A stretch of 64,000 nt of DNA, taken from assembly GCF_014840935.1 (NCBI RefSeq), contig NZ_CP062005.1, positions 3,348,001 to 3,412,000 of the forward strand, given 5' to 3'. Below are positions 37,274 to 46,372 of this stretch, piece by piece. The notes under the pieces are model-generated. The model was not told where the DNA came from, ran no database searches, and saw only the letters and a program-made list of their open reading frames with translations. Every line of letters begins with the position of its first letter. The stretch's first letter is position 1. The position numbers and the translations under genes are program-made. The DNA comes from Halomonas sp. YLGW01 (lineage in GTDB: Bacteria; Pseudomonadota; Gammaproteobacteria; Pseudomonadales; Halomonadaceae).

Positions 37274-37301
37274 AGGCCCCCGCCACTGGTGGCGGGGGCC
37301 T
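37274..37301 (-). terminator. Rho-independent terminator of cysZ (also usable by phoBR)
   Basis: 12-13-bp stem AGGCCCCCGCCAC/GTGGCGGGGGCCT; on the minus strand the tail is TTTCGTTTC. It lies 31 bp after the cysZ stop and between two convergent operons. Confidence 0.82.
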
Positions 37302-37332
37302 GCCTGTTGGCATCGACGTGCCCGAAACGGGC

Positions 37333-38079
37333 TCAGCGGCGTGGCGCCAGCGCCTCGCCGGCGGGGCCCTGATCGCGATAGTGGCGCTCCCACATCAGCA
37401 CCGAGCCGGCCACCGCGCCGGGCAGCAGGAAGAGATTCGCCAGCGGGATCCAGGTCAGCAGGGTGACCCAGCCACCGAAGGTCAGGGTCGGCCACCAGCG
37501 GCGGCGCAGTCGGCGACGCATCTCGGCGAAGCTGACGGCGTTGTTGTCCATCGGGTAGTCCAGATAGGTAATGGCCATCACCCAGGCCGAGAAGGCGAGC
37601 CACAGCGGCGGCGCCAGCAGGTTGACCACCGGCACCCAGCCCAGCACGAACAGGAGCGCCATGCGCGGCAGAATATAACCGAGCTTGACCAGTTCCCTGC
37701 CCAAGGCGTCGAGGCCGGCGCGCATAAGACCACGCTCGTCCTGGGGGGCACGACCGGTCTGCTGCGCTTCGACCTTGGCTGCCAGAAAGCCATAGAAGGG
37801 GGCGGCGATCAGGTGCGTGACCAGGGTGAAGCTGAAGAACACCATCAGCACCAGGGTCACCACGAACAGCGGCCAGATCAGCCACTCGAGCCAGCCGAGC
37901 CAGCCCGGTACCAGCGCCATCCAGCCGTCCAGCCAGCCGCCGAAATGACCGAGCACATAGTGAAGCCCGGCGGCATAGACCACCAGATTGACCAGCATCG
38001 GCAGGAACACATAGCGTCTCAGGCCCGGGCTAAACACCAGCCGGGTCCCGCGGGTCAGCGCCGTCAAGGCGTTGAGCAT
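37333..38079 (-). CDS. cysZ: Sulfate transporter CysZ
   Basis: 248 aa EI24/CysZ-family membrane protein. Begins LTALTRGTRLVFSPGLRRYVFLPMLVN, then hydrophobic hairpins, LVTHLIAAPFYGFLAAKVE and the C-terminal ITYLDYPMDNNAVSFAEMRRRL, all typical of CysZ. Sulfate uptake for cysteine synthesis. Convergent with phoR, same strand as phoU. Confidence 0.93.
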   Translation of the reverse strand: MLNALTALTRGTRLVFSPGLRRYVFLPMLVNLVVYAAGLHYVLGHFGGWLDGWMALVPGWLGWLEWLIWPLFVVTLVLMVFFSFTLVTHLIAAPFYGFLAAKVEAQQTGRAPQDERGLMRAGLDALGRELVKLGYILPRMALLFVLGWVPVVNLLAPPLWLAFSAWVMAITYLDYPMDNNAVSFAEMRRRLRRRWWPTLTFGGWVTLLTWIPLANLFLLPGAVAGSVLMWERHYRDQGPAGEALAPRR

Positions 38080-38132
38080 CGTCTCGTCTCTCCCTTTCTT
38101 TCACATCTGCATCTTGCCGCCCCATGCGGAAA

Positions 38133-38167
38133 CGACGGCGCCGCCGCAGAGGGCGGCGGCGCCGTCG
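38133..38167 (-). terminator. Rho-independent terminator of phoU
   Basis: 15-bp stem CGACGGCGCCGCCGC/GCGGCGGCGCCGTCG with 5-nt loop, 18 bp after the phoU stop; minus-strand tail TTTCCG. Confidence 0.78.
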
Positions 38168-38185
38168 GGACGGGTCCAGTGAGGC

Positions 38186-38914
38186 TCAGCGCTTGCGCGT
38201 GAGGGCATCCTCATCGAGCTTGTCCGGATCGACGTGGCGGATATCCAGGCCCTTGACCAGGTAGATCACGTACTCGGCCAGGTTGTTGGCATGATCGCCG
38301 ATCCGCTCCAGGGCCCTAAGCACCCACATCACGCTGAGCACCGAGGTGATGGAGCGGGGATCTTCCATCATGAAGGTCATCAGCGAGCGCATGGCGGTGG
38401 CGTACTCGCTGTCGACACCCTCGTCCTCGTGGACGACCTTGAGGGCCAGGGCGGTGTCGAAGCGGGCGAAGCTGGTCAGCGAGTCGCGCATCATGTTACG
38501 CACCCGCTCGCTCAGGTGGCGCACCTCGACGAAGCCCTTGTTGCCGTGATTGGCCTCGAGCAGCGCCAGGGCGTTGCGGGCGATCTTGGTGGCCTCGTCG
38601 CCGATGCGCTCGAGATCGGACACAGCACGGGTCACCGCCAGCACCAGGCGCAGGTCCGAGGCCGCCGGCTGACGCCGCGCCAGCACCCGGGTGCACTCCT
38701 CATCGATCTTGACCTGCATGTCGTTGACGGCCTCATCCTGCCGGGAGACCTGCTCGGCCAGCGCCGAGTCGCCCTCGAGCAGGGCCGTGACGGCATCTTG
38801 CACCTGCTTCTCGACCAGGCCGCCCATGGCCATCAGGTGGTTCTTCAGGTCCTCGAGCTCATGATTGAACTGGCGGGAAATATGCTGGCTGTGGCTATCG
38901 CTGGTGATATCCAT
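38186..38914 (-). CDS. phoU: Phosphate signalling protein PhoU
   Basis: 242 aa from ATG 38914 (AAGGAG upstream). Two homologous three-helix bundles, each with the metal-binding E-x-x-x-D pattern: DLERIGDEATKIARNA and ALERIGDHANNLAEYV. Couples PstSCAB transport to PhoR and restrains the Pho response. The pst genes are not in this window, so here phoU is transcribed alone. Confidence 0.96.
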   Translation of the reverse strand: MDITSDSHSQHISRQFNHELEDLKNHLMAMGGLVEKQVQDAVTALLEGDSALAEQVSRQDEAVNDMQVKIDEECTRVLARRQPAASDLRLVLAVTRAVSDLERIGDEATKIARNALALLEANHGNKGFVEVRHLSERVRNMMRDSLTSFARFDTALALKVVHEDEGVDSEYATAMRSLMTFMMEDPRSITSVLSVMWVLRALERIGDHANNLAEYVIYLVKGLDIRHVDPDKLDEDALTRKR

Positions 38915-39047
38915 GGGAACACTCCTTGAGGACGCACGGCCTGACCTGCGCCCGGTTCGTATGCTTGGGTCCGCGCGAGCCGCGGTGCGTGACGCCCGGT
39001 CAGCGACCGACAGACCGGGGCGTGACAGCGTGCCCTGAGATGATGAC

Positions 39048-39069
39048 GCAGTCAGATTGCAGTCAGATG
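39048..39069 (-). promoter_or_regulatory. 11-bp tandem repeat upstream of phoU, possible PhoB site
   Basis: GCAGTCAGATT and GCAGTCAGATG follow each other with an 11-bp period. Read on the minus strand, towards phoU, this gives CTGACTG-CAAT-CTGACTG, the 7-4-7 layout of a Pho box but with only about four of seven consensus bases per half-site. It lies 134 bp upstream of phoU. Confidence 0.4.
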
Positions 39070-39200
39070 ACGCCCGGCCCCCGGGTGGTGACACCTGGAG
39101 CCGACGGTTAAGATGGCGCCATCGGCCCCTCTGCGTGGACCACCGCTTGCCTTCATGTTACTACACCTTCAACAACAACAAGCTCACCGGAAACGCCGCC

Positions 39201-39608
39201 ATGACCGATCTCGATGATGCGCCCACCCCCCAGGGCCAGCTGACTCTCAAGCTGCTGGCCACGCGCCAGGACACCAACCTCTACGGCGATATCCCCGGCG
39301 GCTGGCTGGTCGGGCACATGGATCAGGCCGCGGAGCTCGCCGCGGGCCGCATCGCCCACGGTCGCACCGCCACCGTCGCGATCGAGGCGATGGACTTCCT
39401 GTGCCCGGTGCGCGTGGGGTCGGTGGTCAATGTCTTCACCGCCGTGCGTGAGATCGGCCGCAGCTCGATCAAGATCGACGTCGAGGTCTGGATCCGGCCC
39501 CCCCACGAGCGCAGCCCCGATGAACTCCACAAGGTCACCGAGGCCCGCTTCGTGATGGTGGCGATGGACGACAACGGCCGCATCCGCGCCGTGCCCGAGG
39601 CCCGCTGA
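39201..39608 (+). CDS. Acyl-CoA thioesterase, YciA-like hotdog protein
   Basis: 135 aa single hotdog domain. Contains GDIPGGWLVGHMDQAAELAAGR, where the Asp after GHM is the catalytic residue of YciA-type enzymes, and FLCPVRVGSVVNVFTAV. Hydrolyses acyl-CoA esters. ATG 39201 begins MTDLDDAPTPQGQLTLK. Its stop codon directly abuts the stop of the convergent TRAP-binding gene (39608/39609). Confidence 0.88.
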   Translation: MTDLDDAPTPQGQLTLKLLATRQDTNLYGDIPGGWLVGHMDQAAELAAGRIAHGRTATVAIEAMDFLCPVRVGSVVNVFTAVREIGRSSIKIDVEVWIRPPHERSPDELHKVTEARFVMVAMDDNGRIRAVPEAR

Positions 39609-40709
39609 TCAACCGCTGACCATCTCCCGATTCTTCAGGTAGGCGAACTCGCCGATGTCGTTGAAGGGCCGCACCAGCGCCTGGAAGGCGCGGTAGGACT
39701 CGAGGATCCGGCGGGAATCCTCATCGGCCTCAGTCTGCTTCGCGAGCACCGCCCGGGACGAGTCGTAAAGCGCCTGCATCACGTCATCGGGGAACTGGCG
39801 CAGCTGGACGCCATGCTCCTCGACCAGGGTCTTCAGGGCCTCGGCATTGCGCAGGGTGAACTCGTCGATCATGGCCTGGTTGGCGGAGCGTGCCGCTTCC
39901 TGCACCACCACCTTGAGATCGTCCGGCAGCGCCCGCCAGGCATCCAGGTTGATGGTGCCCTCGAGGATCGCGCTGGGCTCGTTCCAGGCCGAGGTGTAGT
40001 AGTAGTCGGCGACCTGATGCAGGCCGAAGGCCAGGTCGTTGTAGGGCCCCACCCAGTCCGCGGCGTCCAGTACTCCGGTCTGCATCGAGGTGAAGATCTC
40101 GCCACCCGGCAGGTTCAGGGTGGTCACGCCGATGCCGTTCATGGCCTCGCCGGCGAGCCCCGGCAGGCGCAGCTTGAGCCCCTGCATGTCCGCAAGCGAG
40201 TTCACCTCGCGCTTGAACCAGCCGCCCATCTGTGTGCCGGTGTTGCCGACCGCGAAGGGCTTCAGGTTGTGCTTCTCGTAGAGCGCGTCCCACAGCGCCT
40301 GCCCCTCACCCTGATACAGCCAGGCATTGGTCTCCTGGGTGGTCATGCCGAAGGGCACGGCGGTGAACATCTGCGCTGCCGGCACCTTGCCGCGCCAGTA
40401 GTAGGAGGCCGAGTGCCCCATCTGGGCGGTGCCCGACGAGACCGCATCGAAGACCTCCAGGGCCGGCACCAGCTCGCCGGCGCCATAGACCTCGACGCGC
40501 AGGCGCCCGCCAGACAGCTCGTTGATGCGCCTGGCGAGGTCGTTGGCGCCGGTGCCTAGCGCCGGGAAGTTCTTCGGCCAGGAGGTGACCATCTTCCAGG
40601 TGATGGGCTCATCGGCGCGGGCGGTGGATACGAAGGGCGCCGCGGCGAGGCCGGCGGCGCCGGCGCCCAGGGCGGTGAGGAAGTGACGGCGATGCAGGGG
40701 ACGTGACAT
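39609..40709 (-). CDS. TRAP transporter substrate-binding protein (DctP/TakP-like), orphan
   Basis: 366 aa. Twin-arginine signal RRHFLTALGAGAAGLAAAPF, cut near TARA-DE, then WKMVTSWPKNFPALGTGA as in 2-oxoacid-binding TakP proteins, and VGPYNDLAFGLHQVADYYYTSAW in the ligand pocket region. Periplasmic receptor for 2-oxoacids or similar carboxylates (family knowledge). No DctQ or DctM membrane genes lie next to it, so its membrane partner must be encoded elsewhere. Confidence 0.9.
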   Translation of the reverse strand: MSRPLHRRHFLTALGAGAAGLAAAPFVSTARADEPITWKMVTSWPKNFPALGTGANDLARRINELSGGRLRVEVYGAGELVPALEVFDAVSSGTAQMGHSASYYWRGKVPAAQMFTAVPFGMTTQETNAWLYQGEGQALWDALYEKHNLKPFAVGNTGTQMGGWFKREVNSLADMQGLKLRLPGLAGEAMNGIGVTTLNLPGGEIFTSMQTGVLDAADWVGPYNDLAFGLHQVADYYYTSAWNEPSAILEGTINLDAWRALPDDLKVVVQEAARSANQAMIDEFTLRNAEALKTLVEEHGVQLRQFPDDVMQALYDSSRAVLAKQTEADEDSRRILESYRAFQALVRPFNDIGEFAYLKNREMVSG

Positions 40710-40846
40710 GAAGGGGCGGGCTCCGGTTGGCGGATTATCGGTATGGTGTGGCTTGTGTCCGCCCTAAAGTATGCTTGAGGCCCGTTTTGCCGGGCAAGTC
40801 CGCCTCGTGCCGTTTCGCCCCGGCGGCGGCGCCCAGGAGGGCCCGC

Positions 40847-43042
40847 CTAGAGCGGAGTCAGCTTGGCGAAGCCCAGTACCAGCCACTTGTCACCCTCGCC
40901 CTCGAAGCTGACCTGAACCCGGGCGCGCTCGCCCGAGCCCTCGGCGTTGAGGATCACCCCCTCGCCGAACACCGGATGGCTGACCCGCTGCCCAAGCGCA
41001 AGCGACGGCAGGTCGTCGCCGCCGTCCACCGACGATTGGCGTGGGCCGTGACCGGCGGTGACCGGCCGCGAGATCTGGCCGCGCAGCCGCACCTCTTCGA
41101 GATACTCCGCCGGGATCTCGCGCAGGAAGCGCGAGGGCCGCTGGAAGGTCTCCTTGCCATGCAGGCGACGCAGCTCGGCGTGAGTCAGGTAGAGCTTGGT
41201 CATCGCCCGCGTCAGGCCCACGTAGCAAAGCCGGCGCTCCTCCTCGAGGCGACCGGGTTCCTCCATCGACATCTTGTGCGGAAACAGACCCTCCTCGACG
41301 CCGGCGATGAACACCACCGGGAACTCGAGGCCCTTGGCCGAATGCAGGGTCATCAGCTGCACGCAGTCCTCGAAGTCGTCGGCCTCGTGATCGCCGGCAT
41401 TGAGCGCCGCCTCGGCCAGGAAGGGTTCCATGGCGGCGGCGCCCTCGCCGATCGCCTGGTCGTTCAGGGCATCGCCCTGGGTGAAGGCTCGGGCGGCGTT
41501 GACCAGCTCGTCGAGGTTCTCGACCCGGGCCTGGCCCTTCTCGCCTTTCTCACTGCGGTGATGCTCCACGAGCCCGGATTGCTGAGTGACGTGGGTGATG
41601 ATCTCGTGCAGCGCCATGCCGGCGGTGTCGTTGTCGAAGCGCTCGATCAGCTCCGCGAAGGCCCGTACCGCATTGCCGGCACGGCCCTTGAGGGTGGCAT
41701 CGGCGAGGCAGTCGTGCAGGGCCTGCCACAGCGAGACGTCGGTGACTCGCGCCCGCTCACGCAGGATCTCCACGGTGCGAGTGCCGATGCCCCGAGCCGG
41801 CACGTTGATCACCCGCTCGAGCGACGCGTCGTCCTCCCGGTTCAAGAGCAGGCGCAGGTAGGCCAGGGCATTCTTGATCTCCAGGCGCTCGTAGAAGCGC
41901 TGACCGCCGTAGATGCGATACGGCATGCCCTGGCGGATCAGGGTCTCCTCGAGCACCCGGGACTGGGCGTTGGAGCGATAGAGGATGGCGATCTCGCGCC
42001 GCGCGGTGCCCTGCTTCACCTGAGAGGCAATGGTGTCGACGATGTAGCGCGCCTCGTCCAGGTCGTTGAAGCCCGCGTACAGCGAGATCGGCTCGCCGCG
42101 CTCGCCGTCGGTCCACAGCTCCTTGCCCATGCGCCCGGTGTTCTGGCTGATCAGGGCGTTGGCGGCCTCGAGGATGGCGCTGGTCGAACGGTAGTTCTGC
42201 TCCAGGCGCACCGTCCTGGTGGCCGTGAACTCGTCCTCGAAGCGGCGGATGTTCTCGACCCGGGCGCCGCGCCAGCCATAGATCGACTGATCGTCGTCGC
42301 CGACCACCGTGATCCCGGCCTGCTCGCCGGTGAGCAGCTTCAGCCAGGCGTACTGCAGGGTGTTGGTGTCCTGGAACTCGTCGACCAGCACATGGGCGAA
42401 GCGCTCCCGATAGTGGGCCAGCAGCGCCGGATTGTCGCGCAGGAGCTCGAGGCTTCTCAGCAGCAGCTCGCCGAAGTCGACCAGGCCACCGCGCTCGCAG
42501 GTCAGCTGATAGCGCTCGTAGAGCTCGACCATCTGGCCCAGGTAGGCATCGCCCTGAGTCTTTACCTGGTGGGGGCGCAGGCCCTCCTCCTTGCAGCCGG
42601 AGATGAAGTACTGCACCTGACGCGGCGGGAAGCGCTCGTCGTCGATGTGGTGGTCCTTGAGCAGGCGCTTGACCAGGCGCAGCTGGTCGTCGCTGTCGAG
42701 GATCTGGAAGTGCTGGGGCAGGCGGGCATCCTGCCAGTGGGTACGCAGCAGGCGATGGGCGATGGAGTGGAAGGTGCCCACCCAGACATTGCGCAGCGAC
42801 TGGCCGAGCAGCGCCTCGAGGCGGGTGCGCATCTCCCGGGCCGCCTTGTTGGTGAAGGTCACGGCGAGGATGGCATAGGGTGACAGACCCTCGGTGCGCA
42901 TCAGCCAGGCGATGCGATGCACCAGCACCCGGGTCTTGCCGGAGCCGGCGCCCGCCAGCACCAGCATATTGCCCTGGGGGGCGCTGACGGCCTCACGCTG
43001 GGCCGCGTTGAGGTGATCGAGAATCGCCGTGACGTCATCCAT
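40847..43042 (-). CDS. uvrD: DNA helicase II (UvrD)
   Basis: 731 aa superfamily 1A helicase. LAGAGSGKTRVLVHRIAWL, DEFQDTNTLQYAWLKLL, GDDDQSIYGWRGA, TLHSAKGLEFPVVFIAG, YVGLTRAMTKLYLTHAE, and the C-terminal Tudor-like tail LALGQRVSHPVFGEGVILNAEG that binds RNA polymerase in UvrD/PcrA. Acts in nucleotide-excision and mismatch repair. It is a separate gene from rep at 13050. Confidence 0.96.
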   Translation of the reverse strand: MDDVTAILDHLNAAQREAVSAPQGNMLVLAGAGSGKTRVLVHRIAWLMRTEGLSPYAILAVTFTNKAAREMRTRLEALLGQSLRNVWVGTFHSIAHRLLRTHWQDARLPQHFQILDSDDQLRLVKRLLKDHHIDDERFPPRQVQYFISGCKEEGLRPHQVKTQGDAYLGQMVELYERYQLTCERGGLVDFGELLLRSLELLRDNPALLAHYRERFAHVLVDEFQDTNTLQYAWLKLLTGEQAGITVVGDDDQSIYGWRGARVENIRRFEDEFTATRTVRLEQNYRSTSAILEAANALISQNTGRMGKELWTDGERGEPISLYAGFNDLDEARYIVDTIASQVKQGTARREIAILYRSNAQSRVLEETLIRQGMPYRIYGGQRFYERLEIKNALAYLRLLLNREDDASLERVINVPARGIGTRTVEILRERARVTDVSLWQALHDCLADATLKGRAGNAVRAFAELIERFDNDTAGMALHEIITHVTQQSGLVEHHRSEKGEKGQARVENLDELVNAARAFTQGDALNDQAIGEGAAAMEPFLAEAALNAGDHEADDFEDCVQLMTLHSAKGLEFPVVFIAGVEEGLFPHKMSMEEPGRLEEERRLCYVGLTRAMTKLYLTHAELRRLHGKETFQRPSRFLREIPAEYLEEVRLRGQISRPVTAGHGPRQSSVDGGDDLPSLALGQRVSHPVFGEGVILNAEGSGERARVQVSFEGEGDKWLVLGFAKLTPL

Positions 43043-43104
43043 AGCGGGGCACTTCGGGGTCGAAAAATGGACGCCTAGCGTAGCATATCCGGCCCTCGGG
43101 GCGG

Positions 43105-43153
43105 GCCGTCTGCCGGCTTCCGCGGGTGGGCCTCCGCCTGGCCGGCAGGCGGC
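43105..43153 (-). terminator. Possible terminator hairpin after hexR
   Basis: GCCGTCTGCCGGC (43105-43117) pairs with GCCGGCAGGCGGC (43141-43153) with one mismatch and a 23-nt GC-rich loop, 11 bp after the hexR stop. No T-run is visible. Confidence 0.4.
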
Positions 43154-43163
43154 GCCTCACAGG

Positions 43164-44051
43164 CTAGAGCGATGGGTCGTCTTCGCCTTCGGACTCGGCG
43201 TCTTCCTCGGGGTAACGCAGCGGGTTGAGGCTCTTCTTGACCGCCTTGAGCTGCTCGGCGAGCTTGGGGCCGCGGGTCTTGGCGACACCGACCGCCAGCA
43301 CGTCGATCAGCACCAGATGGGCGATCCGCGAGCTCATCGGCGTATAGATCTCGGTGTCTTCATGCACGTCGATGTAGAGCGGCAGGCTGACCTCGTCGGC
43401 GAGGGGCGAGTGGCTGGGACAGAGGCCGATCACCGTGGCGCCGACCTCGCGGGCTCGCCGCACGCTATCCACCAGCGCCCGGGTACGCCCGGTCTGGGAG
43501 ATCGCCACCACCACATCGCCCTTCTTGAGGGTCGCCGCGGACATGTTCTGCATGTGCGGGTCGGTGTAGGCGGCGGTGGAGATCTGCAGGCGGAAGAACT
43601 TGTGCTGGGCATCGGCGGCCACCGCACCGGAGGCACCGAAGCCGTAGAACTCGACCCGGTTGGCCATGGCCAGCGCATTGATCGCCTGGTTCAGCGCCTC
43701 GTTGTCCAGCCGGTCGCGTACCGACAGCAGGGTGCCGACGGTGGAATCGAAGATGCTGTGGGAAAACTCGGCAACGGTATCGCTGTCGTTCATCGAGAAC
43801 TGGGCGAACTGACTGCCCGAGGCCAGCATCTGTGCCAGCTTGAGCTTGAAATCCTGGAAGCCGTTGCAGCCCAGCGCCCGGCAGAAGCGCACCACCGTGG
43901 GCTCGCTGACCTTGGCCTCGGTGGCCAGATCGACGATGCGCATGTGGATGACTTCATCCGGATTGCGCAGCACGAAGCGCGCCACCTTCTGTTCGGAGCG
44001 GCGAAAGTGCTCCATGCGATTTCTCAATTCATCGAACAGGGCACGGCTCAC
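43164..44051 (-). CDS. hexR: RpiR-family regulator HexR
   Basis: 295 aa from GTG 44051 (AAGGAG upstream). N-terminal RpiR helix-turn-helix with KVARFVLRNPDEVIHMRIVDLA and VSEPTVVRFCRALGCNGFQDFK; C-terminal SIS sugar-phosphate domain with FYGFGASGAVAADAQHKFFRL and AISQTGRTRALVDSVR. HexR represses Entner-Doudoroff and glucose genes and is released by KDPG, the product of the KDG kinase at 9449. The acidic tail (EEDAESEGEDD) is typical of halotolerant bacteria. Confidence 0.92.
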   Translation of the reverse strand: MSRALFDELRNRMEHFRRSEQKVARFVLRNPDEVIHMRIVDLATEAKVSEPTVVRFCRALGCNGFQDFKLKLAQMLASGSQFAQFSMNDSDTVAEFSHSIFDSTVGTLLSVRDRLDNEALNQAINALAMANRVEFYGFGASGAVAADAQHKFFRLQISTAAYTDPHMQNMSAATLKKGDVVVAISQTGRTRALVDSVRRAREVGATVIGLCPSHSPLADEVSLPLYIDVHEDTEIYTPMSSRIAHLVLIDVLAVGVAKTRGPKLAEQLKAVKKSLNPLRYPEEDAESEGEDDPSL

Positions 44052-44316
44052 GGGCAGGCTCCTTGGCAGGGGATGTGGATAAGGGGCGGCGCAAACCGGG
44101 GTGTGGATAATTAGAGCATGCTGGCCCGCACACCGGGTCATGGCTGGTCACAGTATGCCCCAGCCGGGGGGGACGATGTCACGTTCCCGCTCCGCGTTGC
44201 TTGAGCGTTGAACGTCATCATCCTGTCAAGTGGGTTATAGTAAACAAGGAGGTGCCGGTCGTTAGGCAGCACTCAAGGGCGGCCGGCGCAGTCATCGCCC
44301 GTCAGGAGAGTCGATC

Positions 44317-44529
44317 ATGCGCAATGTCGAACAGGTGTCCTCCGTCAAAAGCGAACTCCTCGATATTTTCATGAGCATGGAAGTGGTCGAGCATCAGCAG
44401 CGCCGCAAGTCCGCTGCACTACGCAACCTGCGTGCCCGTCGCGGCATCGAGTTGCACAACGAATTCAAGCGGCTGGAGCAGGATCTCGCCGACCTGGATG
44501 CCGACCTCGACGATGATCTGATTCAGTAG
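44317..44529 (+). CDS. Small acidic-tailed hypothetical protein
   Basis: 70 aa with a good ribosome site (CAGGAG) before ATG 44317. No signal peptide or membrane helix. Residues 28-55 form a charged, probably helical stretch (QQRRKSAALRNLRARRGIE), and the end is almost all Asp/Leu (DLADLDADLDDDLIQ). A similar basic-then-acidic layout occurs in small uncharacterised gammaproteobacterial proteins of the PA3496 type, but I am not sure of this link. Monocistronic, with a hairpin downstream. Function unknown. Confidence 0.65.
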   Translation: MRNVEQVSSVKSELLDIFMSMEVVEHQQRRKSAALRNLRARRGIELHNEFKRLEQDLADLDADLDDDLIQ

Positions 44530-44558
44530 ACTCACTCCGCCACGTTCCCCCAAACGCC

Positions 44559-44650
44559 GCGAGCCCCGGCAGGACCGGGGCTCGCAGGGCAATGCCAGGA
44601 TCTGGCAGGGCTTGGTAAAGTCTGGCAGGACCGGCATCCGATGCCGGTCC
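44559..44650. terminator. Two hairpins between the small gene and the symporter
   Basis: Hairpin 1: GCGAGCCCCGG/CCGGGGCTCGC (44559-44585, 5-nt loop), 30 bp after the small gene. Hairpin 2: GGACCGGCAT/ATGCCGGTCC (44628-44650, CCG loop), 29 bp after the symporter stop on the other strand. Both are likely terminators of the convergent genes, although neither has a strong T-run. Confidence 0.6.
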
Positions 44651-44678
44651 AGGGTGGCGTCACCCTCAGAAGTCACTC

Positions 44679-46019
44679 TCAAAGACTGGTGACAAACACC
44701 GCCAGCACGCCGATCGGCGCGACATAGCGCGTGATCAGGTTCCACAGGCTGAAGTCGTAGATATCCATCCCCAGCTCCTTGCGCACGCCTTCCTTGTCCA
44801 AGCCCCAGGCCACGAACAGGATGACGCCCAGGCCGGTCAGCGGCAGCAGGAACTTGCTGGTCAGCTTGTCGAGCAGGTCGAAGATGTTCAGGCCGAAGAA
44901 CAGCACCTCGCTCCAGACGTTGAACGACAGCAGCGCGGCGATGCCCAGCGCCCAGGTCGCGATACCCGCCACCAGGGTCGCGCCGACCCGCGACAGCGGC
45001 GTGCGCTCCTCGACAAACTCCACCACCGGCTCCAGCAGCGAGATCGCCGACGTCAGGGCGGCGAAGGTCAGCAGCAGGAAGAACATCAGCCCCAGCAGCA
45101 TCCCGCCGGTCATGTTGCCGAAGGCGAGCGGCAGGGTGACGAAGATCAGCCCCGGCCCGGAGTTCAGGTCCAGGTTGTTGGCGAAGACGATCGGGAAGAT
45201 CGCCAGGCCAGCGCCCAGGGCGATGACGGTGTCCATGATCACCACGGTGCGGGCGGTCTTGAGCAGGTTGACCTCCTCACCCAGATACGAGCCATAGGCC
45301 ATCATGATGCCCATGCCCAGCGACAGGGTGAAGAAGGCATGGCCCAGCGCCGCCAGCACCACTTCCCCGGAGAGCTTGCTCCAGTCGGGGTTGAACAGAT
45401 AGCTGACTGCCTGGCCGAAGTAACCGGTGGTCATGCCATAGCCCACCAGCACCACCAGCAGCACGCCGAGCGCCGGCATCAGGGTGCGTACCGCGCCCTC
45501 GAGCCCCTTGGTCACGCCACGGGCGACGATGCCGATGACCAGCAGCATGAAGACGGAGTGCCACAGCAGCAATTGCCCCGGGCTCGCCAGCATGCCGGTG
45601 AAGAGTCCACCGACGGCGTCGGCGTCCTGGCCGGTGAAGGCACCGGTGACCGAGCTCAGGGTATAGGACAGCGACCAGCCGCCGATCACGCTATAGAAGG
45701 ACAGGATCAGGAAGGCGCCCAGCACACCGCTGATCCCCACCATCACCCAGCCCTTGCTGCGTCCCGCGTTCTTGGCCAGCTCAGCCATCGAGTTGATCGG
45801 GTTCTCCTGGCCACGCCGCCCGATCAGCCATTCGGCGACCAGAATGGGTAGCCCGATCAGGGCGATGCACAGCAGGTACACCAGCACGAAGGCGGCGCCG
45901 CCGCTTTCGCCCACCATGTAGGGAAATTTCCAGATATTGCCAAGGCCGACCGCGGACCCGGTGGCCGCGAGGATAAAGGTCAGCTTGGATGACCAATGTG
46001 CGTGGGATAGTTTGGACAT
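44679..46019 (-). CDS. Sodium-dependent transporter, neurotransmitter:sodium symporter (SNF) family
   Basis: 446 aa. N-terminal signature WSSKLTFILAATGSAVGLGNIWKFPY carries the unwound helix 1 that binds sodium and substrate in LeuT-like carriers. Eleven or twelve membrane segments; helix 6 region FFTLSLGMGIMMAYGSYL. Such bacterial transporters take up amino acids or related solutes with Na+, fitting a salt-adapted host. Monocistronic. Confidence 0.93.
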   Translation of the reverse strand: MSKLSHAHWSSKLTFILAATGSAVGLGNIWKFPYMVGESGGAAFVLVYLLCIALIGLPILVAEWLIGRRGQENPINSMAELAKNAGRSKGWVMVGISGVLGAFLILSFYSVIGGWSLSYTLSSVTGAFTGQDADAVGGLFTGMLASPGQLLLWHSVFMLLVIGIVARGVTKGLEGAVRTLMPALGVLLVVLVGYGMTTGYFGQAVSYLFNPDWSKLSGEVVLAALGHAFFTLSLGMGIMMAYGSYLGEEVNLLKTARTVVIMDTVIALGAGLAIFPIVFANNLDLNSGPGLIFVTLPLAFGNMTGGMLLGLMFFLLLTFAALTSAISLLEPVVEFVEERTPLSRVGATLVAGIATWALGIAALLSFNVWSEVLFFGLNIFDLLDKLTSKFLLPLTGLGVILFVAWGLDKEGVRKELGMDIYDFSLWNLITRYVAPIGVLAVFVTSL

Positions 46020-46372
46020 GATTCACCTTGAGGTTGCGTGTCATCATCGATCGGTCGGATGCGATGACGGCTTGTGCTTGTTATTGCCACGTCCGCGGCA
46101 TCATGGATCACACGATGCCAATCAAGGGCATGACAGGATCCGGGCAGGATCGCCGCCGCTAGCCGCCGCGCCTCGTTCCCTGGTCGGGGCACGAGACGCG
46201 GCTCACATGCCGTGATATTGCGAAGATCCGTGCGGGTTTCACACAAAACCCCACAATATCGAATGGTGAACGGCATGCGGGCCATAAAACTATCCGATCA
46301 TGATCGTGATAGCCAGAACGGATTGCCCCTTAAGGAGACCCTTAAGGGAGGACAGGGCCTCGCCGGAAGGCA
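46020..46372. promoter_or_regulatory. Intergenic region upstream of the sodium symporter
   Basis: 353 bp without a convincing gene. GATATTG (46214-46220) and CAATATC (46254-46260) are complementary and bracket an inner hairpin GGGTTT-cacac-AAAACCC (46235-46251), giving a composite stem-loop that may end the DUF72 transcript or control the symporter mRNA. Nothing else is evident. Confidence 0.4.

Noticed and set aside
40727-42883. 718-codon plus-strand open frame opposite uvrD
   Set aside because: Longest shadow frame in the window; no motif, while the other strand carries every UvrD motif.
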